Below are positions 11,721-21,800 of a stretch of DNA of 64,000 nt, one piece after another. Below the pieces are notes generated by a model. That model was not told the origin of the DNA. It searched no databases and saw only the letters and a list, made by a program, of their open reading frames with translations. This DNA is from Cordilura impudica (taxonomy: Eukaryota > Arthropoda > Insecta > Diptera > Scathophagidae): contig OY821520.1 in the NCBI GenBank assembly GCA_963682025.1, positions 138,578,738-138,642,737 on the forward strand, given 5' to 3'. Numbering within the stretch: the first letter of the stretch is position 1; every line of letters begins with the position of its first letter. The position numbers were made by a program, and so were the translations under genes.

Positions 11721-12380
11721 TCAAATCTGAAGATCCGAAAATGTTGGTAGGCTTGTTATATGGACATTCCCATTAGCTAAGTCAACCAGATTTGTACTGA
11801 TTAGAAAATGTTCCAAAAAAGATGGGCCTCCTGGAAACGACGGAGTTGCATCACAAAATCTCTTAAAGTTTGTACCCGATAAGTTTAACCGGTCATTGAA
11901 ACTTTGACCGTTTAGATTATCGATTAAATTGCCCCAGTGAACATTTCTGGATTTAAAGTCCCCTCCAATGAAGGCACCATCGTATGACATAGAATAGCTT
12001 TGAATCGAGTCAAGACTAGAACACATATCATTACTGAAAAAATCTGAGGTAATATAAACACTGCCTAGTAAGTACTTTTTGACTTGACCTGCAAACGATA
12101 ATTTAACTTCATAAAACTGTTTGGAAATTTCAAATTTGGAACATACAATATTATACTTAATACTTTTACTGATGAGTAATGCCGTGCCTTGGCTAGAAAA
12201 ATCTCTGATTACATTATAGTTTTCAAAGATAATTTTAGAATTTCTACGAAATCGAGTTTCCTGTAAGAAACAAACATCGATCTTCTGAAAGTTAAGTATT
12301 TTAATTAATTCTATACGTCTACTTAGTTCAACTAACGATGTTGTATTCAAAGTGATAAAATTTAAATTATTTCGGGCCAT
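11721..12380 (-). pseudogene. LINE ORF2 AP-endonuclease domain, 219 codons
   Basis: The frame begins MARNNLNFITLNTTS and contains VCFLQETRF (catalytic Glu of the endonuclease) and FIGGDFKSRNVHWG (GDFN-type motif). This is the N-terminal endonuclease of a jockey-superfamily ORF2, which nicks target DNA for target-primed reverse transcription. It breaks at 11721 (FSDLQI) before the final SDH motif is complete. The rest of ORF2 continues in other frames at 10240-11650. Confidence 0.75.
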
Positions 12381-12493
12381 AATTGAAAAGTACTTCTTTT
12401 AATAAATTGCCGTACTCTTTTCTCGCCATCTCTAATGACAATGTATAATATGAAGATAGAGAATTTGAAATTTTCGATTCTAAAGTTTGGATT

Positions 12494-12784
12494 TCAGATC
12501 ATTTCCAGATGGGCAGATAGATCCTCAATATATAGTTTACTTTTATTCTGAGACGAATTAAAAATTTTATAAACAACCTCGGGTATTCTCTCATTTAGTT
12601 GGTCTACAAGCTTTTTAACATTGACGCCATGCAAAATTATTGGAGGATTAAATTTTTTCCTACCAGACCTACCAGAGTTTTTCTCAACATTCTTACCATT
12701 ATTTACATTGAAATTTGTAGAACCTTTGCTTGTCGTGGCACCTTCATTTACTTCTGCACAGATTAACTTAAATATGAAGTACAA
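12494..12784 (-). pseudogene. LINE ORF1 (gag-like), middle part
   Basis: The frame contains CAEVNEGATTSKGSTNF and then PPIILHGVNVKKLVDQLNER, the start of the domain that precedes zinc knuckles in jockey-type ORF1. It continues the ORF1 begun at 13851. The junction at about 12785 is where the plus-strand LINE inserted. The frame ends at 12494 before any zinc knuckles, so the C-terminal half is lost or shifted. Confidence 0.6.
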
Positions 12785-13533
12785 AAGACAGGAGATATTA
12801 TCAGATAGTCAAGCTGCTATTCGAGCATTAGGCTCCTATGTAGTAAACTCTAAGTTAGTATGGGACTGTCTGCAAAGACTGAATGAGCTAGGCAGACAAT
12901 AAGGTCAGCCTTTGTTGGGTCCCGGGACATATTGGGATTCACGGAAATGAGCAAGCGGATGAGCTTGCCAGAAAGGGAGCTTCCACAAAGCTAATGGGGC
13001 CGGAACCGTTCTGTGGAATAGGAAAAGGAGTATGGGAAGGCGTACTCAAAGAATGTGAGAATCATATCAGACAGGAGCTTTTCTCTCGAGCCACCTAGGT
13101 TTAAGGCAATCAAAACTCTTGTTAGGTAACTACAACGGTAAGAGATTTGAGTCATGTATCGGACTATCAAAGAACGGACTGAGAATATTAACCGGGATTC
13201 TAACTGGTCACTGTAGGCTCAGGGAGCACCTGAGCAGGTTAGGAATTGAAGCGAACCCCATGTGCAGATTCTGCGATGAGAAGGCAGAATCAGCGGAGCA
13301 CATACTGGGGGATTGTGGAGCTTTAATGCATAAGAGGAAAAAGCACCTGGGTTCTTTCCAAATACCAGGGAGCGAAATAAAATCACTGGAACCAACCAAC
13401 ATCCTCGAATTTCTGAGGGATTCACGACTGGGTGAGATTTTATAGGGACAAACTATTAGCAGAGGGCGGTACAATAGATCTTTTGGTCGCGGTACTTTCG
13501 TCACCTCTTTTATACAATACAATACAATACTTC
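12785..13533 (+). mobile_element. 3' end of LOA/R1-group LINE: RNase H and zinc finger
   Basis: This is a 5'-truncated plus-strand LINE tail. The RNase H part reads ILSDSQAAIRALGSYVVNSK, then in another frame CWVPGHIGIHGNEQADELAR, both diagnostic of the RNase H domain in LOA/R1/I-type elements. It is followed at 13119-13445 by a frame with CRFCDEKAESAEHILGDC, the C-terminal zinc-binding motif. The copy ends in an (ACAAT)n tail at about 13511-13531. Frameshifts show it is dead. It lies in antisense orientation inside ORF1 of the older LINE. Confidence 0.8.
13119..13445 (+). pseudogene. LINE ORF2 C-terminal zinc-finger region
   Basis: A 108-codon frame from the inserted LINE. It contains LRILTGILTGHCRLREHL and then CRFC...HILGDC, the CCHC-type motif found after RNase H in such ORF2 proteins. 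It ends shortly before the tandem-repeat tail. It is separated by a stop from the RNase H segment, so it is not a functional protein. Confidence 0.75.
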
Positions 13534-13535
13534 CC

Positions 13536-13851
13536 AATACCTCAAATCGGTTACGCGAAATTTTTGTGGATCCAAAGTTGGAAACATCTACATTCTTCTT
13601 TAATGATCTTTTCTGATTGTGCGTGACAGCTAAGCCATCTACGTTCCTTTTTGCTTTTTTTGATTTGATCTCAAAAAAATCTTAGTTGCTGCTGTAAATT
13701 TCCATATCGGTCTCCAACTGTGTAGGAATCCCAATTTGCCGCATTGAATCACCTATAACATTGCTGTTCCCACCAATTTTATCCGGTGGCATGTTATTGG
13801 AAGATGGTATCGGCTCTACAAGGCCAGGTGACTCACTATCCATGACGTTGA
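13536..13851 (-). pseudogene. LINE ORF1 (gag-like), N-terminal part
   Basis: On the minus strand an ATG at 13851 opens MDSESPGLVEPIPSSNN and continues to a stop near 13695. In a shifted frame it resumes with a basic stretch (KSKKAKR...) up to RNRFEVL. RFxxL next to a Pro-rich region is common in jockey-type ORF1 proteins just before the RNA-binding domain. The rest of ORF1 is at 12494-12784, beyond the inserted LINE. Confidence 0.55.
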
Positions 13852-13855
13852 ATAG

Positions 13856-14977
13856 TAATGTATACTTCTTTAGAAGCGAAGGAAAATAGTTTTCTTCATA
13901 CTCAGAAAAAATTCAGTAACTTATTTTTTGACTGTCAAATTTTCCTTTTTCTCAACAAATTCAATAATTTATATTATCTCCAATATAAATTTCATAAAAT
14001 CAAAAAACGCGGCAGGCCCCGCTTAAAAACCAGTGAAGGCTTCACACAAATGAATCATCATCATCAGGCAAAAAAAAATTATAAAAATGCCACTCAAGTT
14101 CAAGAATGATAGAATACAAGATTACGCCATACCGCGGACACTATTGAAATTATCTGCGCCTGTAGGACAAGTGACGTCACGTAAGCTGTGTTCCAATTGG
14201 CTGATAATTTCAGCTGTCAAACTGATATGTTTATGTGCATGTTTATACATAAACAATAACATTGTAACAATGGGATAATTTATTTTTTTCTCCTCAAATT
14301 AATTGTTAGTTAAAAAATTTTAATTTTATAAATTTGTTAATTTATTTATTTTGTTTAAATTCATTTTTCGCTTATTGATATTTTCGAAATTTCGGCATTT
14401 AGTTACCTTATTATAAAGTACATTCTACATCAAAAGTTTTTTCACTACTTCATTTCAATGTCCTTCGCTTCCAACAAAATATCTGCTTGTAAGCACCAAA
14501 TTTTCACGAGTTAAATATAAATATATTGCATCATACTATTTGAGCGTTTCCTTCCATTATTATATTTCAATTTTAAGTAAAACTATACTACTTTCATTAA
14601 AAACTCCCAAATTGTTAGTTTTTCGCACAATTTCTCACTGTTTTTTTTACTATTTTATAATATGTGGCCAAGTGCACACCTCATTTTTACGTTTTTTCTA
14701 TTTTTTGTTTCTTAGTTTTTCTTTGTGCTGCAACTCTTTAACACACTTCACTGAATTTTTTTTTTTTTAATTTTTAATTATTTTAATATTGTTTTTAATA
14801 AAGCTGCGTTCATAATATGTGTTTTGCTTGTGTTTTTCTTATTTTTTTTAGCACTTACAATTTGTACACATAGCGTGAACCCTTTCAAACATTGTTTATG
14901 TACAATACATTTGGCAAGACATATGTATTTTTCAATTAGAGCAGGTTCTATTTTGGCAAGACAAACATATGAAAATA
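13856..14977. other. AT-rich DNA, no clear gene
   Basis: A plus-strand frame at 13858-14109 contains KKRGRPRLK, which looks like an AT-hook, but nothing else supports it. The remainder is AT-rich with no recognised element up to the mariner TIR. Confidence 0.4.
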
Positions 14978-16283
14978 ACGGGTGATTTTTTAAGAGCTTG
15001 ATAACTTTTTTAAAAAAAAAAACGCATAAAATTTGCAAAATCTCATCGGTTCTTTATTTGAAACGTTAGATTGGTCCATGACATTTACTTTTTGAAGATA
15101 ATTCCATTTAAATGTTGACCGCGGCTGCGTCTTAGGTGGTCCATTCGGAAAGTCCAATTTTGGGCAACTTTTTCGAGCATTTCGGCCGGAATAGCCCGAA
15201 TTTCTTCGGAAATGTTGTCTTCCAAAGCTGGAATAGTTGCTGGCTTATTTCTGTAGACTTTAGACTTGACGTAGCCCCACAAAAAATAGTCTAAAGGCGT
15301 CAAATCGCATGATCTTGGTGGCCAACTTACCGGTCCATTTCTTGAGATGAATTGTTCTCCGAAGTTTTCCCTCAAAATGGCCATAGAATCGCGAGCTGTG
15401 TGGCATGTAGCGCCATCTTGTTGAAACCACATGTCAACCAAGTTCAGTTCTTCCATTTTTGGCAACAAAAAGTTTGTTAGCATCGAACGATAGCGATCGC
15501 CATTCACCGTAACGTTGCGTCCAACAGCATCTTTGAAAAAATACGGTCCAATGATTCCACCAGCGTACAAACCACACCAAACAGTGCATTTTTCGGGATG
15601 CATGGGCAGTTCTTGAACGGCTTGTGGTTGCTCTTCACTCCAAATACGGCAATTTTGCTTATTTACGAAGCCATTCAACCAGAAATGAGCCTCATCGCTG
15701 AACAAAATTTGTCGATAAAAAAGCGGATTTTTTGCCAACTTTTCTAGGGCCCATTCACTGAAAATTAGACGTTGTGGCAGATCGTTCGGCTTCAGTTCTT
15801 GCACGAGCTGTATTTTATACGGTTTTACACCAAGATCTTTGCGTAAAATCTTCCATGTGGTCGAATAACACAAACCCAATTGCTGCGAACGGCGACGAAT
15901 CGACATTTCACGGTCTTCAGTAACACTCTCAGAAACAGACGCAATATTCTCTTCTGTACGCACTGTACGCATTCGTGTGGTTGGTTTAATGTCCAATAAA
16001 GTAAACTGAGTGCGAAACTTGGTCACAATCGCATTAATTGTTTGCTCACTTGGTCGATTATGTAGACCATAAATCGGACGTAAAGCGCGAAACACATTTC
16101 GAACCGAACACTGATTTTGGTAATAAAATTCAATGATTTGCAAGCGTTGCTCGTTAGTAAGTCTATTCACGATGAAATGTCAAAGCATACTGAGCATCTT
16201 TCTCTTTGACACCATGTCTGAAATCCCACGTGATCTGTCAAATACTAATGCATGAAAATCCTAACCTCAAAAAAATCACCCGT
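14978..16283 (-). mobile_element. full-length DD41D mariner element
   Basis: The termini ACGGGTGATTTTTT (14978) and AAAAAATCACCCGT (ending 16283) are inverted, with weaker similarity for about 30 bp. Both ends are flanked by TA (14976-14977 and 16284-16285), the mariner target duplication. The 1306-bp element encodes one intact 361-codon transposase on the minus strand. Intact ends, TSD and frame indicate recent insertion. Confidence 0.93.
15085..16170 (-). CDS. mariner-family transposase, DD41D, 361 aa
   Basis: Cut-and-paste transposase that binds the element's TIRs and excises and inserts it at TA. The N-terminal region (1-115) has the paired helix-turn-helix layout (LTNEQRLQIIEFYYQNQCSV; MSIRRRSQQLGLCYSTTWKI). 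The catalytic domain shows three Asp: D159 in FSDEAHF, D252 in FQQDGATCHTA and D294 in LTPLDYFLWG. There are 41 residues between the second and third, so it is DD41D, the spacing I recall for the rosa subgroup of mariners. The HTA(R) and PLDYFLWGY motifs are intact, there is no internal stop, and the length is typical for a complete enzyme. It may be active. It lies upstream of B9D1, on the opposite strand. Confidence 0.93.
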   Translation of the reverse strand: MNRLTNEQRLQIIEFYYQNQCSVRNVFRALRPIYGLHNRPSEQTINAIVTKFRTQFTLLDIKPTTRMRTVRTEENIASVSESVTEDREMSIRRRSQQLGLCYSTTWKILRKDLGVKPYKIQLVQELKPNDLPQRLIFSEWALEKLAKNPLFYRQILFSDEAHFWLNGFVNKQNCRIWSEEQPQAVQELPMHPEKCTVWCGLYAGGIIGPYFFKDAVGRNVTVNGDRYRSMLTNFLLPKMEELNLVDMWFQQDGATCHTARDSMAILRENFGEQFISRNGPVSWPPRSCDLTPLDYFLWGYVKSKVYRNKPATIPALEDNISEEIRAIPAEMLEKVAQNWTFRMDHLRRSRGQHLNGIIFKK

Positions 16284-17255
16284 TACAACACTAATTGTGG
16301 TGAAAGAAAAACAGAGTAAATTTTAAAGATTAATATTGAAAGAAAAATAAATTTTTTAGTATTAATTAACAATTAAAAAATATATAAAATATATAACTTT
16401 ATTTTTAACAATAAATTTTTGTAAATTCACAAATTAAATCAGCTGTTGTTTACATTTAGAGGTTATGTCATACGGAAATACATACATATGTACGATTGAA
16501 CGCAAAAATTATGAATCGTATGTAAAACGCCAATTTTGACATACACACGGAATTACGTATGGATCGTAAAACTGAATTTACATATGGAAAATACACTATG
16601 TTGGTGTAAACACACCTTAAGATATAAAGCGAACTGCCAAAGTGATTTAAATTGGAGGGTTGCCAGCTACACATAAAACATAAATTTTTCGCAAGATTTT
16701 ATAATTTTTACACATGAAACAGACTTAGTAACCCTTGCGAGGGACATACTACATCATATAACGGGAAAACATTCGGATGGCGTAATCTACTATTCTATCA
16801 TTCTTGACTCAAGTTTGTATTATGCTTGTTTTCTATATCAAATTAGGTTATCGTATAGTCAGTTCTTTGCTTATTTAACTTGCATTTTCAAAAATGCAAA
16901 TTTAAATTTATTTGGCATTAGTAATGCAAATTAAAATGTGATGTTATTAATATATGTACTTATGTCTTTTATAGAAAATCTGGGGGGAGAATGAACTGAT
17001 GATACTAGCAGGTCAATATCAAATTCCTCAAGTTATATAGTCGTATAAGTTTCACAAAGACGGTTTTCACAAAGATGACACATTACTAAATGTTTCAATC
17101 GAGATTAGCTGAGCCTCCCCTTTAGGGTTTTTTGTATTATACGTTGTGTAACGTTTAACAAAGAAAAAAATAATCATGTGAGTTCGATCACAAGGGAGAT
17201 CTGTAAACATCTGGTAATTAAAGATTTTTTTATGTAATTTTTTAAAATCAAACAG
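16284..17255. other. AT-rich DNA, no gene
   Basis: Short palindromic stretches around 16460-16600 (ATACATATGTA and similar) are present. No gene or complete element was recognised. Confidence 0.4.
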
Positions 17256-17377
17256 AAAGCGTCATCTATGTATCACTTATAGCAAAAACTGTTTCAGCTA
17301 ATTCCACAACCCTTTGCTGTAAAACGTTAAAAATATCCCAATATAAACGTATATAAGTGATACATAGATGACGCTTT
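17256..17377. repeat. hairpin/MITE with perfect 26-bp inverted repeat
   Basis: AAAGCGTCATCTATGTATCA... (17256-17281) is perfectly inverted at 17352-17377, with a 70-nt loop. It could be a very small MITE or a stem-loop RNA. There is no second copy in this window. Confidence 0.85.
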
Positions 17378-17418
17378 TAAAAAGTGGTATCAAAAAACAA
17401 TTTTATATCATAATTTTT

Positions 17419-17505
17419 TCACCAATACAATCATAAGTCACACACCGATTTGTGTTACAGCTCTCACCGATTTGTGTTACGCTGTTTTTGTGATTGTATT
17501 GTGAA
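17419..17505. repeat. second hairpin with internal direct repeat
   Basis: Arms TTCACCAATACAATCATAA (from 17419) and its imperfect inverse (17489-17505) enclose two copies of CACCGATTTGTGTTAC at 17443-17458 and 17465-17480. It sits only 41 bp from the previous hairpin. Confidence 0.75.
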
Positions 17506-17992
17506 ATAAAAATTTACCCCCCTGCGGGTATAGATTTACACATCAAAAAAAACTTAGTTGAATCAAATGGGACTAGAAAATAAGCTTTATTATCAATTTG
17601 CTTGTTTATGCGAAAATAATCGTTCGTTTTTATTCCGTTAGCATTCCAGAAAAATACGTAATGTACGTACATACATATGTATATTAACGCATTGGTACCT
17701 TGCAAACATTATGTAGAATAAAAAATGCTTGTATAGTCCGAGAAGAAATATTGTTTATGTTTCATTTACATACATAAAATAAGTTAGTAATTTATTTCTA
17801 CGAAACATTAAAAAAAGTACGATTTATAGTATGACCTTTGAAAAAAATTAAAACAAACTACCAACAATTCAAAATTCGTTTTTTTTTTTTTTAATTATAG
17901 CTGCATTTCCTTTATAAAAATTTGGAGTGAAAATATGTAAAAATTTTAATAAATTATTTTGAATTACGAACTTTTCAGATACATATGTATTC

Positions 17993-18168
17993 TATGGTTT
18001 ACATACTCTCATAGGTTACAGTAAGATGCAATATCACATGTACACAAAAGTTGCATATTGGGCTTAATAAAATGATAGAAAATTTGTTCTACGCGATGAC
18101 CGAAATTTCAGTCAGTAGTGACTGTCATATGACCGGTCAAATGACCGCCACTGTTCTTGTAGGGGGAT
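17993..18168 (+). repeat. dispersed repeat, copy 1
   Basis: Collinear with 40360-40547: TTTACATACTCTCATAGG, AAATCACATGTACACAAAAG-like, TTAATAAAATGATAGAAA, TTGTTCTACGCGATGACCGA, GACCGCCACTGTTCTTGTAG. It lies about 0.4 kb upstream of B9D1 exon 1, so a promoter or UTR role is possible but not shown. The family is unknown. Confidence 0.7.
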
Positions 18169-18543
18169 TTGCCAACCTTTTGTTAGTGTTGCCATGGATA
18201 TCGATTAGTCAATTTAAAGTTTGATTTTTAAACAATTTATATTATATCCAAGTCAAGAAGTCAAAGTTTTAACACCACGAATAAATAATCCAACAAAAAC
18301 TCCTTAACCCTGTGTACTAAAAAGTTGATTATTTTTTTTACACATCGTTGAATACTTAATAGAGAAAAAGAGAACATTTGTTGTTCTATTTGGTGTGCAT
18401 TCTTATGATGCAAAATTTATTCCTGAATATGTCTTCCTTTGTGAAAATATAAGAAAACAGAACACATTATAAGGAATAGAAGGTGTGTAAGTACGCTTTA
18501 AATTTAAAAGTTGGTCATTTATCTAAAATTTCTTTGAGAAATA

Positions 18544-18847
18544 ATGAAACTTTTCAATCAAAACCAGATCAAACAATCCATAAAAATGGATACAAATTCT
18601 GCGACCGCAAGTTATTTTAACATATTTTTAACGGGACAATTGGAGTCTGCCACATTCCCTTTGGGACCTGAAGCTTCTGAAATATGTTGTCGTTATGAAG
18701 CTGTTGCTGGACCAGATTGGGAACTCGTCAGTGGCCTTAATAATGGTATAACACAATCAGCTTCTAATTGTAATGGAAACTTCAATGACCCCATAATATT
18801 TAATATGCCAATAGAATTAACATATCGCAGCACAAACTCTTTTGGCT
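18544..18847 (+). CDS. B9D1: B9D1 exon 1
   Basis: Encodes residues 1-101 plus one base. The donor GTAAGT is at 18848-18853. The open frame runs past the donor to 18948 but loses family similarity there, which fixes the exon end. Met1 or Met15 may be used. Confidence 0.9.
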
Positions 18848-21800
18848 GTAAGTACAACTATAATTATTTTATATGTTCTGTGGCCCATATTTTCCGAATT
18901 ATGGACACCAAAGTTTTGACATTGAGTTTTCCATATAACTTCGAGTAGTACCGGATTTTAGAAATATGTATATACACTTATTATTAAATAGCTAATTCAA
19001 GTGACTTTTATTTTATAAGTCCATTAACACTGTAAACCTATTTCATTTTTGGTGTAGCTTTTCTAAACCTGTCGGCTCATAAAATGACCTATATGTAGTA
19101 TGCTATGTACATTCAACATACATACGTATATCCAGATATGCTTGATTTTGCGGAGCTCTCGTTATACCCTATACCACTATGTGGTTTGGGTATAATGACT
19201 TTGTGCTGCTGTTTGTAGCAACCAAAAATATTCGTCCTAGACCCTTCTTTAATTATACCGATCGACTCTGAATCACTTTTTGAGTCGAAATAGCAATGTA
19301 CGTCCGTCCGTCCGTCTGTGTGTCCATGTAAACCTTGTAATCAAACTACAGGTCGCAAATATGAATATATTTTGATGAAATTTGGTATATAAGCTTTTAT
19401 CGGCCATGGAATGAACGCTATTGAAATTGGTGAGAATCGGTCCATGTTCAGACCCTGTCCCCATACAAATGACCCCTATCAAAAAACAAAAATATTGCAG
19501 ATTTTTCTCAAATTTGGTTTGTATAGATTTTTTCAAAGTATAAGTGACTACCAAATATGGTCAGGATCGGTCCATTTTTCGACCTAGTCCCCATATAAAT
19601 ATAGTATCCTATATGAACTTTTTCATATCTGCAGCGAAAAAAATTAATAAAAATGCCATTCAAAATTGGTTTTTGCTTATTTGCTATATACAATTAGTTG
19701 GACCGAAGAGATAGGGTCTCTAAACCATGGTATAGGGTATCGTATAGTCGGGCTAGACCGACTATAATTTTCTTACATGTTTTAATTTAAATTAATGACA
19801 TACATATTTATATTTTTCAAATCCGATAGTGAAGTTATATTAAAAAAAAAAAAATTCAAAACTTTGGTGGCCCATAATTTGGAAAATTTGGACAACTGAC
19901 TATATTGTTGTACTATCATTACAAGTTGTTACAATGGTTAGAATTTAAAACAAATCTGGGTTGTAGATATAAACTCGAGTTTATCCTTTGTTTATTCTGA
20001 ATTTGTAATTATTTCTATAAAGGGCCCCAAATACTAATATGTGTCTATGGTAAAACACGCTGGGGCATAGAAACATCACTGGGATACAGTCGTGTTCATG
20101 TGCCAATATTTGGAAACGGAACAAATCATAGATTAAAAGCCCCTATTTTAAAACCACGTTGCAGTAATATGATGGGCGATATAACAAGTTGGATAACTGG
20201 ACGAAACCCTGAACTTAAAGATTCTAATATATTATTAGATAATAACAAAACTAAGGGTAAGTGCCAAGAATTATTAATTTTTCCATAATTCGAATTTGAT
20301 TCGGAAAATTGTTTTAAAACTAAACCAGCCGTAACGTAAGATAAAGAAAACAAAGTAAAAGTCAATATTATAGTACAAATGTCCCAATTAGCGATAGCCA
20401 TAAAACAAGCAGTTACGTAACGAATTAGAAAATTCAAGAAAAGAATAATAAGCAAAAGAGTAGCACAATCTTAGCAATGTATGTGATAGCTACAAAAATA
20501 TTAAACAAAACTAGCAAAGTGCTGAAGCAGTTTTAAACGAAAGACATTGTTCGACTGTGAGAAAATACATAGCTCATAAGGCAGTCGGTTCCAACACCGA
20601 GCCACCCTGTCCACAAAAGACCTTTCAAACAAATACCTCACAATCCTAGGAATAAATACTTGAGGGTTTCTAGTAGATCGTGAAAAAATAAATACATTAC
20701 ATAATTTAATAGGTCTGCCAGTTTTTATGATCCTATGAAATAAAATTAAATTACGGTATTTAACAAAGTTTTCAAATGAACATCCAAGGAATGAACATAG
20801 CGATGAACATAGCTCGATATATGAACCCGTCTTCCCACACCATAAATAAATCGCACAATTGTATTGACTATACATTTCAGTTTTTTAAAATGTATGGCAA
20901 TTGTACCTGATATCACCTCAAGTCCATATAACACCTGCGACATCAAGAGGGAATGACCTAATCTTAACTTAAACTTAATATGGGTAATACATTAATAATT
21001 TAGGTAGAAACTTGAAACTTCGAGTACCTTCCTAAAATTTCATTGCCTCCCAATGTTTGAAAAAAGACGAAAAACCATTACAATAACAGTTGATGTGTTG
21101 ATGTACACATCACATTCGTAGCACATGGACAGACCCACATATATTTTGTATGAAGAATGACGTGACTTGATCATTTTCTCGTGCAATTTTTTTGATTTCG
21201 CTTAGTGTTTTTCAAGAAAATAGCCTTTTTATTCTCTTAGAGCATACATAAATGAGACTTATTCTGTCGCATCAATTGCGTTGTGTACGTTCAAAGCAAA
21301 GGTCATAGTTTCGACGGTGGCAAAGGTTGTTAGTGTCAGTGTTATAAGTTTACGCTATTACGCTAGTATTTTTTTTTCTCAAAATGAATGAAAAATTGGA
21401 ATTTATTTTTGCACGCGAATAGCAGAGACTTTGGCTATTATTTAGAACGAGAAATGCCTCTGAATATGGCGAAGGAATTTAATAAGTTGATCCATTCAGG
21501 GCCAATGAACACGATCTTGATATACACCTAATTCTGTTTTTCCGCGATAGATACGTTCCTTAAAAACTGGCGTTAAAAAAATCGCTTCAAAAAGATAGTG
21601 TATCCATATAAAACGAGGGGATAGGTTCCACATGATAAATTTCAGCTAAAATAAGACGAATAAAGTATGTATAATTCAAATTCACATATTTTATTTTAAC
21701 AAAAAATAACCAAAAATAATAGAAATAACAGTTCATTTAAAAAAACACATTATAAAAATCATAAAACTTAAAAACTAGCATAAAAATAAATTTTTAATCA

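Larger units (their letters stand above)
10240..13855 (-). mobile_element. decayed jockey-like LINE, interrupted by another LINE
   Basis: A minus-strand non-LTR retrotransposon runs from ORF1 (start near 13851) through an AP-endonuclease frame to a broken reverse transcriptase. Stops and frameshifts break every domain. A plus-strand LINE 3' end (about 12785-13533) has split ORF1. The components are listed separately. Confidence 0.8.

Noticed and set aside
13208..13537. Minus-strand frames of 109 and 68 codons
   Set aside because: They are antisense shadows of the LINE zinc-finger region on the plus strand.
13858..14109. AT-hook protein (KKRGRPRLK)
   Set aside because: Only one short motif in an AT-rich frame with poor context; no domain or splice support.
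18848..18948. Read-through of B9D1 exon 1 to the stop at 18948
   Set aside because: Family similarity ends at the GTAAGT donor, and Trp-Pro-Gln is restored only by splicing to 20023.
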